Assembly: GCA_902805535.1 (NCBI GenBank)
Contig: CADCTN010000034.1
Coordinates: forward strand, 1 to 45,040
DNA length: 45,040 bases
Source: an uncultured Blastococcus sp.
GTDB taxonomy: Bacteria; Actinomycetota; Actinomycetes; Mycobacteriales; Geodermatophilaceae
Direction of reading: 5' to 3'
Shown: positions 42,063 through 45,040 of the stretch, piece after piece
How positions within the stretch are numbered: the stretch's first letter is position 1
Layout: the number at the start of each line of letters is the position of its first letter
Program-made: the position numbers and the translations under genes
The notes under the pieces: model-generated
The model's database searches: none
What the model was told of the DNA's origin: nothing
The model's input: only the letters and a program-made list of their open reading frames with translations

Positions 42063-43409
42063 ATGAGTGACGTCCCGTTCGGCTTCGGACCCTCCGATCG
42101 CGATCCCGAGCGCCGCGAGCCGGGCCCGGCCGGTGACCCCTTCGGCCTCGGTGCCCTGTTCGGCGGCATCGCCGGTGGGGGCTCGCCGGAGGACCTGATG
42201 GGCAAGATGCCGCTGTTCGCCGAGCTGCAGAAGCTGATGAACTGGTCCGGCGGCCCGGTCAACTGGGACCTCGCCCGCCAGGGCGCCATCAGCCAGCTCG
42301 CCGCGGGACACCAGCCGTCGTCGGACGCCGAGCGGACGGCGGTGGCCGAGTCGCTGCGCCTGGCGGACCTGTGGCTGGACCAGGCGACCGAGCTGCCGTC
42401 GGGCATCGAGCGGACCGCCGCCTGGTCCCGGGTCGAGTGGGTCGAGAAGACGCTGCCGGCATGGGGATCCCTCATCGATCCGCTGGCGGAGAAGGTCGTC
42501 GCCGCGATGACCAGCGCCCTGCCGCAGGAGGCCGCCATGGCCTTCGGCCCGGTCGCCGGGATCATGGGCCGGATGGGCGGCATGATGTTCGGCGCCCAGG
42601 TCGGCCAGGCCCTCGGCAAGCTCGCCGACGAGGTGGTGACCAGCACCGACGTCGGGCTGCCGCTGGCCCCCGCCGGGACGGGCGTCCTCGTGCCGCAGAA
42701 CGTGGCCGCCTTCGCGGCGGGCCTGGATCGGCCGGCCGACGAGGTCCGCCTGTTCCTCGCGCTCCGCGAAGCGGCCTCCCAGCGGCTCTTCGCGCACGTC
42801 CCGTGGCTGCGCCAGCAGCTCCAGGACGCGGTGCACGCCTACGCCCGCGGGATCACCATCGACCGCGAGGCGATCGAGCGGGGGCTCGCGGAGGCCATGT
42901 CGGGGATGGAGGGCGGCATCGACCCCGGCAACCCCGAGAGCATCCAGCAGCTGCTCGGCAGCGGGGTCCTCGAGCCCGAGGAGACCCCCGAGCAGCAGAT
43001 GGCGCTGCGCCGCCTGGAGACCCTGCTCGCGCTGGTCGAGGGCTGGGTCGACACCGTCGTCGCCGAGGCCGCGAAGGACCGGCTGCCCGGCCACTCCGCC
43101 CTGGCGGAGACGATGCGCCGGCGCCGCGCCTCGGGCGGTCCCGCCGAGCAGACCTTCGCCACGCTCGTCGGGCTGGAGCTGCGCCCGCGGCGGCTGCGGG
43201 ACGCGGCGACGGTCTGGGGTGCGATGACCCAGCAGCACGGGTCGGACGCGCGCGACCGCCTGTGGTCGCACCCCGACCTGCTGCCCACGTCTGCGGACCT
43301 CGACGAGCCGCTGGACTTCGTGACCCGCCAGGGGCTGGACGACGAGCTCGAGGCGCTCACCGCCGACGACGCGGAGAAGCCGGACGAGGACGACCCCGGC
43401 CGCGGGTGA
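42063..43409 (+). CDS. Putative zinc-dependent hydrolase of the TIGR03624/DUF2342 type (Rv3195-like)
   Basis: 448 residues. A Gly-rich N-terminus (about 1-45) precedes MPLFAELQKLMNW, VNWDLARQGAISQLA, LADLWLDQATELP and a glycine/methionine-rich helix (GPVAGIMGRMGGMMFGAQVGQALG). The central part has VPQNVAAFAAGLDRPADEVRLFLALREAASQRLFAHVPWLRQQL. The family name implies a metalloprotease, but there is no HExxH. The EAAHQRLF and EGWVDH segments I expect from Rv3195-type proteins read EAASQRLF and EGWVDT, so metal binding is uncertain. The C-terminus is acidic (EDDPGRG). It is divergent from the YlbL-type protease. Confidence 0.85.
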   Translation: MSDVPFGFGPSDRDPERREPGPAGDPFGLGALFGGIAGGGSPEDLMGKMPLFAELQKLMNWSGGPVNWDLARQGAISQLAAGHQPSSDAERTAVAESLRLADLWLDQATELPSGIERTAAWSRVEWVEKTLPAWGSLIDPLAEKVVAAMTSALPQEAAMAFGPVAGIMGRMGGMMFGAQVGQALGKLADEVVTSTDVGLPLAPAGTGVLVPQNVAAFAAGLDRPADEVRLFLALREAASQRLFAHVPWLRQQLQDAVHAYARGITIDREAIERGLAEAMSGMEGGIDPGNPESIQQLLGSGVLEPEETPEQQMALRRLETLLALVEGWVDTVVAEAAKDRLPGHSALAETMRRRRASGGPAEQTFATLVGLELRPRRLRDAATVWGAMTQQHGSDARDRLWSHPDLLPTSADLDEPLDFVTRQGLDDELEALTADDAEKPDEDDPGRG

Positions 43410-43446
43410 ACCTCAGCGGCCCGCTGCGGGGCAGCGGGATCCTGGC

Positions 43447-44148
43447 TCAGTCGACGACGTCGTCGCCGGGCTCGTCACCCGGAGCGGCGTCGGACGCGGC
43501 GAGCTCGACGCCCTCGAGGAAGCCGCGCGCCCGCTCTGCCCGCGGGTAGCGGGCCACGAGCGCCCAGAACCGCTCGTCGTGCCCAGGCTCGATCAGGTGC
43601 ACCAACTCGTGGACCAGGACGTAGTCCACGACGTACTCCGGCATCGACCGCAGTCGGCTGGACAACCGGATGCTGCCGTCGGCCGGGGTGCAGGAGCCCC
43701 ACCGGCGGTTCTGGTTGTCCACCCAGCGGACGCTGGTCGGCTCGGCGAGCCCGTCGAGATGGGCATCCGAGAGCGTGCGGGCGCGCGCCATCAGCTCGTC
43801 GTCACCGCCGAGCGAGCGCCGGCGTCGGTCCTCCCGCGTCTGGAGCTTCGCGACCATCTGGGCGACCCAGCGCCGTTCCTCGGCCGGGCTGAAGGCCGCC
43901 GGGATGAGGACGATGGTGCGCCCCCTCTCCCGGTAGGCGGTCACCGTCCGGCGGCGGCGGGCACTGCGCCGCACCTCGACGGAACCGATTCCCGCGGGGC
44001 CTCCGGCCAGGTCCGGGCGCCCGGCCGCGCTCGCCTCCGCGGGCCGGCGCGGCCGGGCAGCGGGCACCGCGCGACCGACCCGGCCGGTGGAGGAGGACGG
44101 GCCGATCGGCTCGGGGCACGCGTGAGCGTCAGGAGTCGATCCGGGCAC
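43447..44148 (-). CDS. YgjP-type (DUF45, M48-like) zinc metallopeptidase
   Basis: 233 residues. An N-terminal low-complexity region (about 1-55) leads into a basic strand (VEVRRSARRRRTVTAYRERGRTIVLIPAAFSPAEE) and the catalytic part: RWGSCTPADGSIRLSSRL, YVVDYVLVHELVHLIEPGHDERFWALVARYP. HELVH with a downstream His in GHDERFW forms the zinc site, as in the YgjP/SprT-like family. GTG 44148 is chosen because TACGGT ends 6 bases before it; the ORF-track start at 44412 adds improbable residues. Function unknown; it ends 37 bases from the convergent preceding gene. Confidence 0.85.
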   Translation of the reverse strand: MPGSTPDAHACPEPIGPSSSTGRVGRAVPAARPRRPAEASAAGRPDLAGGPAGIGSVEVRRSARRRRTVTAYRERGRTIVLIPAAFSPAEERRWVAQMVAKLQTREDRRRRSLGGDDELMARARTLSDAHLDGLAEPTSVRWVDNQNRRWGSCTPADGSIRLSSRLRSMPEYVVDYVLVHELVHLIEPGHDERFWALVARYPRAERARGFLEGVELAASDAAPGDEPGDDVVD

Positions 44149-44559
44149 GCAGGCACCGTAAGGCACCGCGGGGACCGCGCGCCTGCGCGGATGCACCCTC
44201 TCGGGTGCAGGTCGCACGGACGGTGGACACGGCTGCCGCTCCACCCGGTGACAAGGGTTGCGCGGGCCGGTGAATCCACAGTGCCGACCGTGAGGAATCC
44301 GCAGGTCGGGGCGCGGTGGGTGGGGTCGCAGCCGCACTGTCCCCGACCCCGTCCCCGGTGGGCGCACAGGGACACGCCGAGTGGTCCCCACGCGCTCCAC
44401 AGAGTTGTCCACAGGCTGTGGGTGGACGGGCCGCCGACGAGGGGACGGGCGTCACCCACGGCACCGCTGATGGCCCGGTGCCCTGCCCGCACGGGTAGCG
44501 TCCCTGCCCAACGGCGCCCGGCGCGCGTGCCGAGGCACCCCGAGTTCGAGGAGATCCCC
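44149..44559. promoter_or_regulatory. Divergent 411-base intergenic region with promoters and DnaA-box-like sites
   Basis: No credible gene was found here. It holds the leaderless TACGGT (minus, 44155-44160) of the YgjP-type gene, and TAGCGT (plus, 44496-44501), which would start transcription near 44508 for the DUF5679 gene. Between them are three TCCACA cores: 44275-44280, 44396-44401, and a perfect DnaA-box match TTGTCCACA at 44405-44413, itself in a CCACA-GGC-TGTGG palindrome. Confidence 0.5.
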
Positions 44560-44712
44560 GTGGCGGAGAGCTACAACGGCTACTGCGTGAAGTGCAAGGA
44601 GAAGCGCGACTTCGACGGCGAGGTCAAGGTCAGCGAGTCCGGTCGCCGCATGGCGCAGGGCCCCTGCCCGGTGTGCGGCACCAAGATGAACCGGATCCTC
44701 GGCAAGGCCTGA
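44560..44712 (+). CDS. DUF5679 zinc-ribbon-like small protein
   Basis: A 50-residue protein missed as a separate line in the ORF track. It begins MAESYNGYCVKCKEKRDF and ends GPCPVCGTKMNRILGKA. Two CxxC pairs (Cys9, Cys12 and Cys37, Cys40) look like a zinc ribbon, and SESGRRMAQG fits DUF5679. GTG 44560 has GAGGAG 6 bases upstream. The ORF listed from 43579 carries a long antisense extension. Function unknown. Confidence 0.88.
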   Translation: MAESYNGYCVKCKEKRDFDGEVKVSESGRRMAQGPCPVCGTKMNRILGKA

Positions 44713-44748
44713 ACGGGAGCCAGCCCGGACGAGAACCAGCACGTTCCC

Positions 44749-44778
44749 ACGGCGGCGTCCCCTCGGGGGCGCCGCCGT
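44749..44778 (+). terminator. Terminator after the DUF5679 gene
   Basis: A 14-bp stem (44749-44762 with 44765-44778, one T-G wobble) with a two-base loop (in practice a slightly larger loop), 37 bases beyond the stop. Confidence 0.7.
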
Positions 44779-44793
44779 TCGTCGTCGAGCACC

Positions 44794-44802
44794 TGTGGAC
44801 GA
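44794..44802 (-). promoter_or_regulatory. DnaA-box-like site
   Basis: TCGTCCACA on the minus strand, matching the Streptomyces DnaA box pattern (YYV-TCCACA). It lies between the DUF5679 terminator and the next gene. Confidence 0.4.
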
Positions 44803-44840
44803 CGACAGCAGCGGCGCCGTTCCGCTGCGACGCTGCCCCG

Positions 44841-45040
44841 GTGACCGACACCGTCCACCCCCTCCTGCCGGCCGCCACTCCCCTGCTGCGCGACGGTGAC
44901 GGCGCCGTCCGGATCGGCGGGGTCGACACGCGCGGCGGCCTGGTGCTCGGTCCCGACGGGACGGCCGTCCTGGCGCTCCTGCGGGGGCTGGACGGCCGCC
45001 GGCCGGAGCGGGCGGTCCTCGGCGACGCCGCGCGCGCGGG
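44841..45040 (+). CDS. ThiF-like/TOMM leader-binding-like protein, N-terminal fragment (3' truncated)
   Basis: An open frame from GTG 44841 to the window end, 66 codons. It begins VTDTVHPLLPAATPLLRDGDG and continues with LVLGPDGTAVLALLRGLDG, an arrangement seen at the N-terminus of actinobacterial ThiF-family/cyclodehydratase-like proteins (a short winged-helix-like part). No adenylation motif is inside the window, so the assignment is tentative. GACGCT ends 6 bases before the GTG, the leaderless spacing with a variant first base. Confidence 0.55.
   Translation, partial: MTDTVHPLLPAATPLLRDGDGAVRIGGVDTRGGLVLGPDGTAVLALLRGLDGRRPERAVLGDAARA

Noticed and set aside
44281-44320. SigH-type promoter (GGAAT near 44294) in the large intergenic gap
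   Set aside because: No GTT follows at 18 bases, only GTG/TGG, so the consensus is not met.

Overview
This is about 45 kb of chromosome from a very GC-rich actinobacterium. Gene content (Kgd, WhiB, a SigH/RsrA pair, PdtaS, NiSOD, UPF0182, bL37) and protein style suggest the Geodermatophilaceae (Blastococcus, Geodermatophilus or Modestobacter type); the family placement is inferred, not searched. No phage, IS element, CRISPR array or plasmid function is visible. Most ORF-track lines are high-GC shadows.

Layout. 1-6.5 kb: the truncated kgd gene with its DUF6104 follower, a YdjM-type membrane hydrolase, malic enzyme, and the nickel superoxide dismutase sodN facing its leader protease. 6.7-10.7 kb: a PP2C phosphatase, then an overlapping psd-pssA-GNAT-HAD operon. 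10.7-24.7 kb: a block whose order closely follows M. tuberculosis Rv3217c-Rv3228 as I recall it (membrane protein, lipid kinase, whiB1, pdtaS, a TB7.3-like biotinyl protein, rshA-sigH, SRAP protein, aroA, rsgA). Extra genes lie within it: a degenerate biotin carboxylase, the 24-residue ribosomal protein bL37, YbaK, a spermidine-synthase-like membrane fusion and a succinate-semialdehyde dehydrogenase. 24.8-30.2 kb: an unknown protein, a DUF2087 regulator, hisN, and an AKR-xdhC-xylB operon. 30.4-32.9 kb: a cbs-metB transsulfuration operon. 33-34.7 kb: map divergent from a small XRE regulator over a tandem-repeat operator, then a VOC protein. 34.7-37.7 kb: two nearly identical initiator tRNA genes flanking a small unknown gene and an SNF2-type helicase. 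37.8-45 kb: UPF0182, YlbL-type PDZ protease and a TIGR03624-type protein (the Rv3193c-Rv3195 trio), a YgjP-type peptidase, DUF5679, and a cut gene at the right edge.

Regulatory reading. At least fourteen genes have a TANNNT -10 hexamer ending 6-9 bases before the start codon, the arrangement of leaderless transcripts. This sets several starts and shows four divergent gene pairs with facing leaderless promoters. sigH has a perfect GGGAAT-N18-GTT SigR/SigH promoter just before an in-frame upstream GTG, predicting an N-terminally extended isoform like SigR' of Streptomyces. whiB1 has a CRP-like GTGA-N6-TCAC site upstream.

Most of the window is housekeeping. The best second-look targets are the pseudo-biotin-carboxylase beside the biotinyl protein, the SigH isoform switch, the xre/map operator, and the tRNA-flanked helicase segment.
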